Below, one piece after another: positions 16,183-25,186 of a stretch of DNA of 64,000 nt (position 1 is its first letter; each line of letters starts with the position of its first letter). Made by a program: the position numbers and the translations under genes. The notes under the pieces are model-generated. The model was not told where the DNA came from and did not search any database. It saw nothing but the letters and a program-made list of their open reading frames with translations. This DNA is from CTSOIL-112 sp049291875 (GTDB taxonomy: Bacteria > Pseudomonadota > Gammaproteobacteria > Burkholderiales > Burkholderiaceae): the NCBI GenBank assembly GCA_049291875.1, contig JBATQE010000011.1:1-64000 (forward strand), read 5' to 3'.

Positions 16183-17142
16183 TCAATGCGAATGAACTTG
16201 CTCGGATGCTTGCTCTGGTGATTTGGAAAACGCCATTAAAACGATGCCCGATAAGGCGCAGGCAAACGCCACTGTGTGATAAATCGTCCAGACCTCGTGA
16301 AACCAAGTCACGCCGATCAAAGCCGCCGTCAGCGGCAAAGCCACGGTCATCACGCCCGCACGATTGGCCGGAATCCATTTTAAACCATTAAACCACAGCC
16401 ACGGCGCAATTTGACTGGCCGCCACAGCATAAAACACCATCAATGCCCATCCGCTCCACGAAATCGCCGCCCAGTTCACTTGGCCGAGCTGCGTGAACGC
16501 CAATGGCGTAGTCAAAATCAGCCCGAAGGTATTCATCGCCACCGCCACCTGTTTGGGCGAATAGCCACGACTCAAATATTTTGCGCCCACCACGTAAAAC
16601 GCCTCGCACAGTAGCGCACCGACCATCATCGTGTTGCCCAAAATCGTTTGCCCCGCATCCGCCTTATTCAAACTCAAACTCATCACACCCAACACCGCCA
16701 AGGCAATGGTCAACACACTCGAACGGGTCAAATGCTCGCGCAGCACCCACGCGGAAATCAGCGCGATCACCGCGGGGAGCAAACTCATAATGATGCCCGC
16801 CGCCGTCGCCGAGGTGTGCGCCACGCCGTACAGCATGCATAACGTGAACAAAAAATTGCCGAAAAACGACATGCCGAACAGCACCCAGCGATCGTGTTTC
16901 GGCACGCTCGCCACTTTGCCGCGCCACGTCAACAGCCATGGCGCCATAAACACCGCCGCGATCAAAAATCGTACCCACGCCAGCGCAAACGGCGGAAACA
17001 CCGTGAGCAGCTCTTTGGACAGCGCGACATACGCGCCGACCAGCATCATCGAGGTGGCGAGCGCGGCATACGCCGTCGGCCGCCCCCAATGCTGCGGATT
17101 AAAACGTTGTGACCATGATAATGACTGAGTATGACGCGACAA
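16183..17142 (-). CDS. EamA/DMT-family membrane transporter
   Basis: A 319-residue protein with about ten hydrophobic segments in two EamA repeats, the fold of drug/metabolite transporters. The first repeat runs from MMLVGAYVALSKELL to VLGVMSLSLNKADAG and the second from TMMVGALLCEAFYVV. The start is a TTG immediately after the mtgA stop; GAGGGG six bases before it, inside mtgA, supports that choice, and the next methionine would delete the first membrane helix. Substrate unknown; members export amino acids, sugars or metabolites. Confidence 0.87.
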   Translation of the reverse strand: MSRHTQSLSWSQRFNPQHWGRPTAYAALATSMMLVGAYVALSKELLTVFPPFALAWVRFLIAAVFMAPWLLTWRGKVASVPKHDRWVLFGMSFFGNFLFTLCMLYGVAHTSATAAGIIMSLLPAVIALISAWVLREHLTRSSVLTIALAVLGVMSLSLNKADAGQTILGNTMMVGALLCEAFYVVGAKYLSRGYSPKQVAVAMNTFGLILTTPLAFTQLGQVNWAAISWSGWALMVFYAVAASQIAPWLWFNGLKWIPANRAGVMTVALPLTAALIGVTWFHEVWTIYHTVAFACALSGIVLMAFSKSPEQASEQVHSH

Positions 17143-17850
17143 TTAAATCCCCTCGTCATCCGGAATTTGCGCGCCCCCCATGCGCCGCAAAATCACGTTC
17201 GCACGCCGTCCAAGGTTGCGGCTTTTGCGATTGGCATCATAAAACTTCGGCGCGGGCAACATCACCGCCAGTTTCGCCGCCTGCTGCGCGCTCAATTGAC
17301 TCGCATCGCGGTTGAAATAATGCTGCGCCGCCGCCTGCGCGCCAAACACCCCTTCGCCCCACTCCACCGAGTTCAGATAAATTTCGAGGATTTTATCCTT
17401 GGGCAGCATCAGCTCCATCACATAGGTCATGCCGATTTCCTCGGCCTTGCGCAGATAACTGCGGTTGGATGAGAGAAACAGGTTTTTGGTCAACTGCATG
17501 GAGATGGTCGAGCCGCCTGCGATGATTTTGCCACGCCGTTCGTTGCGTTTTTTCGCAATTTCAATCGCGTTCCAATCCACACCGTCGTGTTCGACAAAGC
17601 CCGCATCCTCAGAGGCCACGACGGCTTTTTTCAGATTGTCCGAAATCTCGCCGTAGCTGCGCCAGTCGCGCTCCAGTAAAAACTGCCCTTTGGCCGGAAT
17701 CAGGCGCATTTGCTCGTTTTTCATAAACGCTGTGAACGGATGTACGCCCAAACCATACAAAGCCAGCCATGCGACACACCAGATTTGAAACACCACAAAA
17801 ATGGCGAACAGCGAATAAATATAGGGCTTGAGCCAATAACGCCACATCAT
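17143..17850 (-). CDS. mtgA: Monofunctional biosynthetic peptidoglycan transglycosylase
   Basis: MtgA polymerises lipid II into glycan strands at the inner membrane. After one membrane anchor (about 10-33) the GT51 domain has the catalytic Glu81 in ASEDAGFVEHDG, then GGSTISMQLTKNLFL (112-126) and YLNSVEWGEGVFGAQAAAQHYF. Its 235 residues are typical. The start at 17850 is an ATGATG overlapping the aroE stop by four bases; a longer frame to 17901 would run into aroE without reason. The linkage aroE-mtgA is common in betaproteobacteria. Confidence 0.95.
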   Translation of the reverse strand: MMWRYWLKPYIYSLFAIFVVFQIWCVAWLALYGLGVHPFTAFMKNEQMRLIPAKGQFLLERDWRSYGEISDNLKKAVVASEDAGFVEHDGVDWNAIEIAKKRNERRGKIIAGGSTISMQLTKNLFLSSNRSYLRKAEEIGMTYVMELMLPKDKILEIYLNSVEWGEGVFGAQAAAQHYFNRDASQLSAQQAAKLAVMLPAPKFYDANRKSRNLGRRANVILRRMGGAQIPDDEGI

Positions 17851-18695
17851 GCGCCTCCTTGAGCGATCAGCGGCGCGGTATCCGGTGCAACGCCATGCCA
17901 AATATGGAAACTTCTCGCCGCCTGCTCAACCAACATACCCCAGCCGTCGGCGGTTTGCACACCATGCGCATGCGCACGCGCCCACGCGAGAAACGCGGTT
18001 GGTTTGCCATACATCATGTCATACGCCAAAGCATTCGCCGAAAACGCCACGCCCGACGGCGGCGTAAATGTGTCGGACAAGCCGCTCGCGGTCGCGTTGA
18101 TGATCACATCGTATTCACTGGTGACCTCATCCGCCCACGCCGCCACGCGCAGATCGCACGCGCCAAGCACCTCGTTAAAATCCGCATTTTGCTCCATCTC
18201 GGCCAACCAAGCCTGCGCTTTGTCCAAACTGCGGTTTTTCACCACGACGCGAGCCGGTTGCTCATTTAGAATCGGGCGCAGTACACCGCGCGCCGCGCCG
18301 CCCGCGCCGAGCAGCAGCACGTTTTTCCCATGCAAACGCACGCCCAAATTGTGCGTGATGTCGCGCACCAAACCCACGCCATCGGTATTGTCGGCTTTGA
18401 TGGTGTCATCGGCAAAAGTCAAGGTATTGCTCGCGCCCGCCCACCGCACATCCGGCGAGCGTTCGAGCGCATAGGCAAACGCATCCAATTTAAACGGCAC
18501 GGTGACGTTACAACCACGCAAACCCTGCGCGCGCAAAGCGTCAAGCGTAGCCGCAAAACCATCAATCGGCGCCAATACACGCTCGTAGCGCAGCGCAATA
18601 CCCAGCTGCGCGGCAAACTGCGCGTGGATTTCAGGCGATTTGCTGTGCGCGATCGGATTGCCGATGACGGCGAAATATTGAGCAATTTCATTCAT
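17847..18695 (-). CDS. aroE: Shikimate dehydrogenase
   Basis: AroE reduces 3-dehydroshikimate with NADPH in aromatic amino acid synthesis. In 282 residues the substrate-binding NPIAHSKSP lies at 13-21, NTLTFADD and ADNTDGVGLVRDI in the middle, and the nucleotide-binding LLGAGGAARGVL near 131-142. The C-terminal DMMYGKPTAFLAWARAHG and DGWGMLVEQAARSF are canonical. It leads the operon with mtgA, the EamA gene and mgtE. Confidence 0.96.
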   Translation of the reverse strand: MNEIAQYFAVIGNPIAHSKSPEIHAQFAAQLGIALRYERVLAPIDGFAATLDALRAQGLRGCNVTVPFKLDAFAYALERSPDVRWAGASNTLTFADDTIKADNTDGVGLVRDITHNLGVRLHGKNVLLLGAGGAARGVLRPILNEQPARVVVKNRSLDKAQAWLAEMEQNADFNEVLGACDLRVAAWADEVTSEYDVIINATASGLSDTFTPPSGVAFSANALAYDMMYGKPTAFLAWARAHAHGVQTADGWGMLVEQAARSFHIWHGVAPDTAPLIAQGGA

Positions 18696-18805
18696 AATGC
18701 TATTTGAAAGTAAATCATAACTAAATCATTAACCGCCGCATTGTACACCGTGAAACGGGTGAAATTGCAGATTCACGGCGCGAGAAGCCCTATTTTTCCC
18801 CGTCG

Positions 18806-18838
18806 CCAAAAGAAAACCGCCCAAGTCAACTTGGGCGG
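18806..18838 (-). terminator. Intrinsic terminator of the Dcu transporter gene
   Basis: CCGCCCAAGT pairs with ACTTGGGCGG (18817-18838) and on the minus strand is followed by TTTTCTTTT. It lies 32 bases past the stop of the 18871-20256 gene and in front of the aroE promoter region. Confidence 0.9.
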
Positions 18839-18870
18839 CTGTGCATCAAATCGTTAAACGGTCATCTGCA

Positions 18871-20256
18871 TCAGACAAACCCACGCATGCTGGCAAAAAT
18901 ATAACCAAAAATACACGCGGTAGTCACACCGATCAAGCCCGGCAAAATAAAGCTGTGGTTGATCACGAATTTACCGATGTGCGTCGTGCCGCTACGGTCA
19001 AATTGAATCGCGGCCAAATCGCTCGGATAGGTTGGCAAAATGTAGTAGCCGTAACACGCAGGTGCAAAGGCGACAATCACACCCGGCGGCACGCCAATGC
19101 CCAAGGCCAGCGGCACGAAGGCGGCAATCGCAGCGGCTTGCGAGTTCACGAATTTAGAAATCAGGAGCAACATGACCGCATAGGTCCACGGATGTTGTTG
19201 CACCACACCGCCGAGCAAATCTTTAATCATCGGCGTGTGCACTTCAAACATCGAGTCGGCCATCCACGAAATCCCAAACACGGCCACCAGCGCAATCATA
19301 CCGCTGCGGAAAATTTCGTTTTTACCGATTTTGCTGGCATCCACCTTGGTGAAAATCACCATGATCGCGCCGGCCAAGAGCATGAAAATCTGAATGGTAT
19401 TGACCATATTCAAACGGGTCAATTTATCTTTGATCATCCATGCCGGACGCAGGTTTTCAAATGCGCCGAGCAAGGCCACGATGGCAATCGCACCCAAGAA
19501 AATCCACATGGCTTTCCAGCTTTCCATAGGCAATTTTTTACCTAACAACGTGGTCGAGTCACCGTAGACATATTCACGATTTTCCGGCACGGAAATGTAT
19601 TTTTGGAAAACCTCGTCCTTATCCAAATCCTTACCTCGGAACCAACTGAAAATACCAATTGCCAACACGCCCATCATGGAAGCGGGAATGGTGATCGAGA
19701 GCAAATCCAGATAGCCGTTAAAACCATCCAGTTTGGTTCCCGCGCCCATCAAAAACGCGGTCAAAGACACCACCGCCACCGACACCGGACTGGCGATAAT
19801 ACCAATTTGCGACGAAATGCTGGAGGCCGCCATCGGGCGTTCAGGACGAATATTGTTTTTGATCGCGATGTCGTAAATAATCGGCAACATCGTGTACACC
19901 ACGTGCCCCGTACCGCACAGCATGGTCAGGAAAAAGGTGGTAAACGGCGCCAAGATGCTGATGTATTTCGGATTTTTGCGCAAAACGCGCTCTGCCAACT
20001 GCAACATCACATCCAAACCACCGCTGGCCTGCAAAGTCGCGCTGGCCGCAACCACGGCCAAAATGGTGAGCATCACATCAACCGCAGGTTTACCCGGCTG
20101 GATTTTGAACAAAAACACCAGCATGAATAAACCGATACCGCCGAGCAAACCCAGCGCAATCCCGCCTTTCTTCGCGCCATAAAACAAACACATCAACACA
20201 ATCACCAACTGAATCGCAAATTGTGTGCTCTCACTTAAATTGGTTAAAAAGTCCAT
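18871..20256 (-). CDS. dcuB: Dcu-type C4-dicarboxylate transporter
   Basis: A 461-residue inner-membrane carrier of the DcuA/DcuB family, which exchanges or takes up fumarate, malate, aspartate and succinate, mainly in anaerobic growth. Family stretches include GTGHVVYTMLPIIYDIA, RPERPMAASSISSQIGI and the late YYILPTYPSDLAAIQFDRSG. About ten or more membrane segments are visible. DcuA and DcuB cannot be told apart safely; the symbol is tentative. GAGGAG stands seven bases before the ATG. A TATAAT lies on the minus strand at 20309-20304; I found no convincing FNR box. A strong terminator follows. It suggests fumarate respiration or aspartate-succinate exchange. Confidence 0.88.
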   Translation of the reverse strand: MDFLTNLSESTQFAIQLVIVLMCLFYGAKKGGIALGLLGGIGLFMLVFLFKIQPGKPAVDVMLTILAVVAASATLQASGGLDVMLQLAERVLRKNPKYISILAPFTTFFLTMLCGTGHVVYTMLPIIYDIAIKNNIRPERPMAASSISSQIGIIASPVSVAVVSLTAFLMGAGTKLDGFNGYLDLLSITIPASMMGVLAIGIFSWFRGKDLDKDEVFQKYISVPENREYVYGDSTTLLGKKLPMESWKAMWIFLGAIAIVALLGAFENLRPAWMIKDKLTRLNMVNTIQIFMLLAGAIMVIFTKVDASKIGKNEIFRSGMIALVAVFGISWMADSMFEVHTPMIKDLLGGVVQQHPWTYAVMLLLISKFVNSQAAAIAAFVPLALGIGVPPGVIVAFAPACYGYYILPTYPSDLAAIQFDRSGTTHIGKFVINHSFILPGLIGVTTACIFGYIFASMRGFV

Positions 20257-20443
20257 TTTTTTCTCCTCTGAACGGCATCTGGCTTGACCACAATACCATT
20301 TGGATTATACGCCTGAGATTGTGCGATTTTGCAGAAACATCTATTAAACTTATTGATAAATATAGATAATATTCTTATCGAAAATACATGATTTGGTAAT
20401 TTTTTTGTACAAAAACCGATACGCTCTAAGCCCTTGTTTGTGG

Positions 20444-20449
20444 TATAAT
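20444..20449 (+). promoter_or_regulatory. Extended -10 promoter of ahcY
   Basis: TGGTATAAT gives a TG-extended, consensus -10 (TATAAT). The expected -35 region is poor, consistent with an extended -10 promoter. Initiation about seven bases downstream would start the transcript a few bases before the first riboswitch stem. The preceding bases 20257-20443 hold the divergent Dcu promoter and no gene. Confidence 0.7.
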
Positions 20450-20457
20450 TCGCGCCA

Positions 20458-20540
20458 CTCATCGAGGAGCGTTGCATCGGTTATTGAATACATCCCGACA
20501 GGCTCGATGAGACGCACAAGCATTTCAACGACGCTCACTT
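20458..20540 (+). promoter_or_regulatory. S-adenosylhomocysteine (SAH) riboswitch
   Basis: Stem P1 is perfect: CTCATCGAG (20458-20466) with CTCGATGAG (20503-20511). Inside it GGAGCGTTGCATCGG and CCGACAGGCTCG follow the SAH riboswitch consensus. GAGCGTTG (from 20466) can form the pseudoknot with CAACGACGCTC (20526-20536). Known members switch ahcY on when SAH accumulates, discriminating strongly against SAM. A small hairpin GGGTTC-TG-AACCC (20593-20606) before the start codon may belong to the expression platform; it lacks a good T-run, so control may be at ribosome access. Confidence 0.93.
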
Positions 20541-20660
20541 TGACACTTTTTATGGTTGGATCATCAAGTGGTTTGAGTGAGCGAATCTTAAGTGGGTTCT
20601 GAACCCGTTTATTCTTAATATTCCCCACTGCTTCGCCACGCACTATTTATGGAGCAGACT

Positions 20661-22061
20661 ATGTACATCACCGAAAACGCACACATCGCCGACATCACAT
20701 TGGCCGACTGGGGTCGCAAAGAACTCAACATTGCCGAAACCGAAATGCCGGGTCTGATGGCGTTGCGCAGCGAGTACGGCACAAGCCAACCACTCAAAGG
20801 CGCACGCATCGCCGGTTCATTGCACATGACCATTCAGACCGCCGCGCTGATCGAGACTTTACAAGCCCTCGGCGCCGAAGTACGCTGGGTGTCGTGCAAT
20901 ATTTTCTCGACCCAAGATCACGCCGCCGCCGCGATTGTTGCCAAAGGCACGCCGGTATTCGCCTACAAAGGCGAATCATTGGAGGACTACTGGGCGTTCA
21001 CCCACAAAATCTTCGACTGGGGCAATGGTTCGTATGCCAACATGATTCTCGATGACGGTGGCGACGCCACCATGCTGCTAATCCTCGGTGCGAAAGCGGA
21101 AAAAGACCTGAGCGTCTTGGACAACCCGACCTCGCACGAAGAAACCATTTTGTTCGCCGCGATTCGTGCGCAACTGAAAATCGATCCAACGTGGTATTCA
21201 ACCCGTTTGGCCAGCATCAAGGGCGTCACCGAAGAAACCACCACAGGCGTGAAGCGTCTGTACCAAATGCAAAAAGACGGCGTTTTGCCGTTCCCAGCGA
21301 TCAACGTCAACGATTCCGTCACCAAATCCAAATTTGATAATCTGTACGGCTGCCGCGAATCCTTGGTAGATGGTATCAAGCGCGCAACCGATGTGATGAT
21401 CGCGGGCAAAATCGCGCTGGTGTGCGGCTACGGCGATGTGGGTAAAGGCTCGGCGCAATCCTTGCGTGGCCTCGGTGCGACCGTGATGATCACCGAAATT
21501 GACCCGATTTGCGCCCTGCAAGCGGCGATGGAAGGCTACCGCGTGGTGACCTTGGACGACGTGGTCGGTCAAGTCGACATTTTTGTCACCACCACAGGCA
21601 ACAAAGACATCATCACCGCCGCGCACATGGCGAAAATGCGTGACCAGGCCATCGTCTGCAACATCGGTCATTTTGACAACGAAATCGACGTCGCGGGCAT
21701 CAAAGATTTGACTTGGGAAAACATCAAACCACAGGTAGATCACATCGTGTTCCCGGATGGCAAACGCATCATTTTATTGGCCGAAGGTCGCCTGATTAAC
21801 CTCGGCTGCGCCACCGGACATCCGTCGTTCGTGATGAGCAACTCATTCACCAATCAGACTTTGGCGCAAATCGAGCTGTTCCAACACGGGGAAAAATACA
21901 ACAATGAAGTCTATGTTTTGCCCAAACATCTGGATGAGAAAGTCGCACGCTTGCACTTGGAGCGCATCGGTGCGAAACTAACCGTGCTGACGCCGGAGCA
22001 GGCGGACTACATTGGCGTGAAGGTTGAAGGGCCGTATAAACCGGATCACTACCGCTACTAA
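20661..22061 (+). CDS. ahcY: Adenosylhomocysteinase (SAH hydrolase)
   Basis: AhcY splits SAH into adenosine and homocysteine, relieving product inhibition of methyltransferases. The 466 residues hold the NAD site CGYGDVGKGSAQSLRGLGA, MITEIDPICALQA, and the C-terminal LINLGCATGHPSFVMSNSFTNQ with the terminal PDHYRY that closes the neighbouring subunit's NAD pocket. I start at 20661 because GGAG lies just before it; the ATG at 20649 contains that ribosome site itself and has none upstream. The riboswitch and the downstream metF place it in methyl-group recycling. Confidence 0.97.
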   Translation: MYITENAHIADITLADWGRKELNIAETEMPGLMALRSEYGTSQPLKGARIAGSLHMTIQTAALIETLQALGAEVRWVSCNIFSTQDHAAAAIVAKGTPVFAYKGESLEDYWAFTHKIFDWGNGSYANMILDDGGDATMLLILGAKAEKDLSVLDNPTSHEETILFAAIRAQLKIDPTWYSTRLASIKGVTEETTTGVKRLYQMQKDGVLPFPAINVNDSVTKSKFDNLYGCRESLVDGIKRATDVMIAGKIALVCGYGDVGKGSAQSLRGLGATVMITEIDPICALQAAMEGYRVVTLDDVVGQVDIFVTTTGNKDIITAAHMAKMRDQAIVCNIGHFDNEIDVAGIKDLTWENIKPQVDHIVFPDGKRIILLAEGRLINLGCATGHPSFVMSNSFTNQTLAQIELFQHGEKYNNEVYVLPKHLDEKVARLHLERIGAKLTVLTPEQADYIGVKVEGPYKPDHYRY

Positions 22062-22188
22062 TTTTAAGCACCAAACCGCATCACCATACGGCGTTGCAGA
22101 GCGATTTTGATTTCCTCGTGTACTTCGTGTACACGTCGTCACCAAAACCACTCTGCACCTTGTCTGGTTTCGCATTTTGGGCTTAAAA
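22062..22188. repeat. Long imperfect hairpin repeat after ahcY
   Basis: TTTTAAGC at 22062-22069 is answered by GCTTAAAA at 22181-22188, and much of the interior pairs as well (GTTGCAGAG with CTCTGCA, GTGTAC with GTACAC, TTTTG with CAAAA). The inner text on the minus strand (ACAAGG ... GTGTACACGAAGTACACGAGG ... CAACGCCGTATGG) resembles the element at 54300, so they may be one miniature-element family. Whether it also ends ahcY transcription is unclear. Confidence 0.65.
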
Positions 22189-22268
22189 AAGCTCAACATC
22201 AATATCTCGGTTATCGCTTTTCGCAATTTTTAAGCGGAATTTCACTCACCTAACACAGGAGAAAACTC

Positions 22269-22628
22269 ATGGCTCGTTGGTTGATTCATTGGGCAATTGC
22301 CACGGTTGCATTGTTGACCTTACCCTATTTATTCAATGGCGTGCACATTGACCAAGGCATGACCGCCTTGATCGCCGCTTTGATTTTGGGTTTGATCAAT
22401 ACATTCATCAAGCCGGTGGTGAGTCTTCTCACCCTGCCGTTGCAAATCCTCACACTCGGCATCGTGACGCTGTTGATCAACGCGGGGCTTCTGTATTTGG
22501 TCAGCAATATTGTCAAAGGCTTTACCATTGACACCTTTGGCACAGCGTTTTGGGCGGCGATTGTCTACAGCTTGATCACATGGGCGTCCAGCTCATTGCT
22601 CCTGCCCAATCAAGCACCGAAGCCATAA
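22269..22628 (+). CDS. Phage-holin-superfamily-IV-like (YvlD) membrane protein
   Basis: A 119-residue protein with about four membrane segments: WLIHWAIATVALLTLPYLF, MTALIAALILGLINTFI, LLTLPLQILTLGIVTLLIN and AFWAAIVYSLITWASSSLL. NTFIKPVVSLLTLPL is the signature of the small family often annotated phage holin IV or YvlD. It is a chromosomal gene between ahcY and metF in many betaproteobacteria, so a phage role is not implied. Ribosome site GGAG is good. Function unknown. Confidence 0.85.
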   Translation: MARWLIHWAIATVALLTLPYLFNGVHIDQGMTALIAALILGLINTFIKPVVSLLTLPLQILTLGIVTLLINAGLLYLVSNIVKGFTIDTFGTAFWAAIVYSLITWASSSLLLPNQAPKP

Positions 22629-22633
22629 TTTCT

Positions 22634-23452
22634 ATGCCGCGTTTGGATCAGGTTCTCGTCACGCAAGGTTTGGCCGACTCGCGCGCGCATGCGCAGCGCC
22701 TGATCGGTGACGCGCGCGTGCGCTGGCACAATGGCCGCGAGTGGCAAACGCTGAAAAAAGCGGCGTACGAATTGGACGACACCGCTTTGCTTGAACTCAT
22801 CCCGTCGGACACGGACAAATACGTCTCGCGCGCGGGCATGAAGCTCGCCGGTGCGCTGGCGCACACGCAGCTGTCCGTCACGGGTTTGAACGCTTTGGAT
22901 TTGGGTACGAGTACCGGCGGCTTTGCCGACTGTTTGCTACAAAGCGGCGCGGCGCACGTCGTTGGCATTGACGTGGGGCACGACCAGCTACACACACGTT
23001 TACAGACAGAGTCGCGCTTGACCTTGTTTGAAAATCTCAATGCACGGCATTTGGATGCCGAGACCTTGGCGGAGCGCTGGGACGATTGGGCGAATGACAC
23101 GGGTGTGTGTGATCGCACGCCGATCACGCATCATTTTGATCTGGCGGTGGCGGATTTATCCTTCATTTCACTGACCAAAATTCTACCGATTTTTGCACCG
23201 AATGAGTTCAGCTTGCTCAAACCCAACGGCCACATCCTGATGCTGGTCAAACCGCAGTTTGAATTAGACGCCGAGGCGCTGTCCAAAGCAGGCATCGTCA
23301 AAGACCCCACGCGTTACAGCGAAGTACAGAGCAACATCATCCAAGCCTGCCTCGCACAACATTTGACCGTATTAGACTACTTTGAAAGCCCGATCACCGG
23401 CACCGACGGCAACCGCGAATTTTTCGTATTCGCACAGTTCCAACCCGATTAA
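22634..23452 (+). CDS. tlyA: TlyA-family rRNA methyltransferase
   Basis: A 272-residue protein with an N-terminal S4 RNA-binding domain (MPRLDQVLVTQGLADSRAHAQRLIG) and an FtsJ-like Rossmann methyltransferase domain. The SAM loop is ALDLGTSTGGFADCLL and the catalytic region includes VADLSFISLTKILP and LVKPQFE. TlyA enzymes 2'-O-methylate cytidines of ribosomal RNA; some family members are called hemolysins for historical reasons. The ATG at 22634 is six bases after the previous stop; no strong ribosome site is visible, so translation may be coupled. Its SAH product is the substrate of AhcY upstream. Confidence 0.88.
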   Translation: MPRLDQVLVTQGLADSRAHAQRLIGDARVRWHNGREWQTLKKAAYELDDTALLELIPSDTDKYVSRAGMKLAGALAHTQLSVTGLNALDLGTSTGGFADCLLQSGAAHVVGIDVGHDQLHTRLQTESRLTLFENLNARHLDAETLAERWDDWANDTGVCDRTPITHHFDLAVADLSFISLTKILPIFAPNEFSLLKPNGHILMLVKPQFELDAEALSKAGIVKDPTRYSEVQSNIIQACLAQHLTVLDYFESPITGTDGNREFFVFAQFQPD

Positions 23453-23476
23453 ACCCCTTATATTTAAAGAGACAAC

Positions 23477-24304
23477 ATGAGCATCTCCATCCCCGTATCC
23501 TTTGAATTCTTCCCACCGAAAACACCGGAAGGCGAAGAAAAACTCCTGCACACCGTAGCCGAGCTCGCGCCGCACGCGCCCGAATTTTTCTCCGTCACCT
23601 ACGGCGCAGGCGGCTCCACGCAAGAAGGCACCTTCAACGCCGTAGCCAACATCCGTGCGCAAGGCCATCAAGCCGCACCGCATCTATCCTGCGTCGGCGC
23701 CACACGCAGCAAAGTCACCGAGATTTTGGACGGACTCAAAGCGCAAGGCGTCAACCGCATCGTTGCGCTACGCGGCGACCTACCATCGGGCATGGGCGGC
23801 ATGGGCGAATTGAACCACGCCTCCGATCTGGTCAAACTCATTCGTGAACACAGTGGCGAACATTTTCAAATCGTCGTCGCCGCCTACCCCGAATACCATC
23901 CGCAAGCGCGTACCCCGCAGGACGACCTCAAACACTTCGTCAACAAAATGCACGCCGGCGCGAATATGGCCGTCACCCAATACTTCTACAATGCCGACGC
24001 CTACGCCCGCTTCGTTGAGGACGTGCGCAAAGCCGGGGTCAATGCGCCGATCGTACCGGGCATCATGCCCATCACCAATTACAGCCGTCTGGCGCGCTTT
24101 TCCGAAACCTGCGGCGCGGAAATTCCACGCTGGATTTTGCTCAAGCTCGCCAGTTTTGGCGATGACAAAGCCAGTATTCAAGCCTTCGGCGAAGAAGTCG
24201 TCGCGCAACTGTGTGAACGCCTGATCCAACTCGGCGCACCAAGTATGCACTTTTACACGCTCAACCAGTCCGCACCGACGTTGGCGGTGTTGAAACACTT
24301 ATAA
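23477..24304 (+). CDS. metF: 5,10-methylenetetrahydrofolate reductase
   Basis: MetF reduces methylene-THF to methyl-THF with a flavin, supplying the methyl group for homocysteine to methionine. The TIM-barrel protein of 275 residues begins ISIPVSFEFFPPKTPEGEEKL and has FFSVTYGAGGSTQEGT (about 37-52), RGDLPSG, the AAYPEYHPQA strand, and GANMAVTQYFYNADAY. Length matches the bacterial type. AGAG stands before the ATG. With ahcY it completes the methyl cycle around the SAH riboswitch. Confidence 0.96.
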   Translation: MSISIPVSFEFFPPKTPEGEEKLLHTVAELAPHAPEFFSVTYGAGGSTQEGTFNAVANIRAQGHQAAPHLSCVGATRSKVTEILDGLKAQGVNRIVALRGDLPSGMGGMGELNHASDLVKLIREHSGEHFQIVVAAYPEYHPQARTPQDDLKHFVNKMHAGANMAVTQYFYNADAYARFVEDVRKAGVNAPIVPGIMPITNYSRLARFSETCGAEIPRWILLKLASFGDDKASIQAFGEEVVAQLCERLIQLGAPSMHFYTLNQSAPTLAVLKHL

Positions 24305-24418
24305 TGGATATTGAAAACCACTCCAATCTATTCAACCATTTGTAGTATTTAGCGGATGAATAAAACCAATAACTCAAGCGTATGAGCGATGATTGATTTT
24401 TATTTTTAACGTTTATAT

Positions 24419-25186
24419 ATGTCGACCATATCCATTATCACCCCAACCAAGCACCGCGAGGCGTTTTTCCCACGAATCGCAGCTTGTGTTCTATCGCAAT
24501 CGATTGATTGGGAGTGGTTGATTTATGACGACAGTCCGCAAGCCAGTGCGTTTTTACTTGAGCTGTCGCAAACAGACCCGAGAGTTCGATATCGACATGA
24601 GCCCAATGGCTTGGCCAGTTTGGGACAAAAACGCAATGAATTAATCGCTCAAGCAAGAGGAACATTTATCGCGCATTTTGATGATGACGATTATTATGCG
24701 CCAAACTATCTCGAACAAATGTTACGTACCATTCAGCTTGAACAAGCAGACTTTGTCAAACTGGCCTCATTCTATATATTGACTCCGGGCAATGGTTTTT
24801 TTGGCTATATTGACCTCAGAGAGCAAACCGGCTGGCATTTCACGTTGGATGGAAATCATATTGGTATAGAGCAAATGACTGAACAACGTCGCTTGGGCGA
24901 TGACTTCGTTTTGTTTTATGGATTTTCCTGTGTTTATCGTAAATCTGTTTGGAGCAAATCCCCATTTGCGGATATGAATCTGCGCGAGGATGCACAATTT
25001 GCGGCTGACGCGATTCGCAATAATGCCAAACTATTGGTGTTAGATGGTTCGGATATAGCGTGTTTACACACCATTCATCCTGACTCAACTTCTCGTTGTT
25101 TCGCTTCATATCGTTTACCGCTATTTTTATTGCCCAAACTATTTCCTGACCCCAACGCATACAGCTTTCCCTCATTAACGCTGTAG
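24419..25186 (+). CDS. Family 2 glycosyltransferase
   Basis: A 255-residue GT-A fold enzyme. The nucleotide-sugar site starts ISIITPTKHREAFFPRIAAC, the first acidic patch is YDDSP (about 36-40) and the metal-binding DxD is in HFDDDDYYAPNY (Asp88-Asp91). The acceptor and sugar are unknown; it could act on surface glycans or lipids. It is isolated, and more AT-rich than the flanking metF and miaA genes, suggesting later arrival. The TAG stop is followed at once by an in-frame ATG and 28 more open codons (next entry). Confidence 0.85.
   Translation: MSTISIITPTKHREAFFPRIAACVLSQSIDWEWLIYDDSPQASAFLLELSQTDPRVRYRHEPNGLASLGQKRNELIAQARGTFIAHFDDDDYYAPNYLEQMLRTIQLEQADFVKLASFYILTPGNGFFGYIDLREQTGWHFTLDGNHIGIEQMTEQRRLGDDFVLFYGFSCVYRKSVWSKSPFADMNLREDAQFAADAIRNNAKLLVLDGSDIACLHTIHPDSTSRCFASYRLPLFLLPKLFPDPNAYSFPSLTL

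Noticed and set aside
16183..17142. Downstream ATG (residue 32) as start of the EamA transporter
   Set aside because: It would remove the first membrane helix, while the TTG at 17142 has a good GAGGGG ribosome site.
20340..20370. FNR box in front of the Dcu transporter
   Set aside because: TTGATAAATATAGATAA resembles the consensus only in its first half; spacing and second half do not fit.
22269..22628. Phage region suggested by the holin-like name
   Set aside because: No other phage gene is near, and the gene is part of a conserved housekeeping order.
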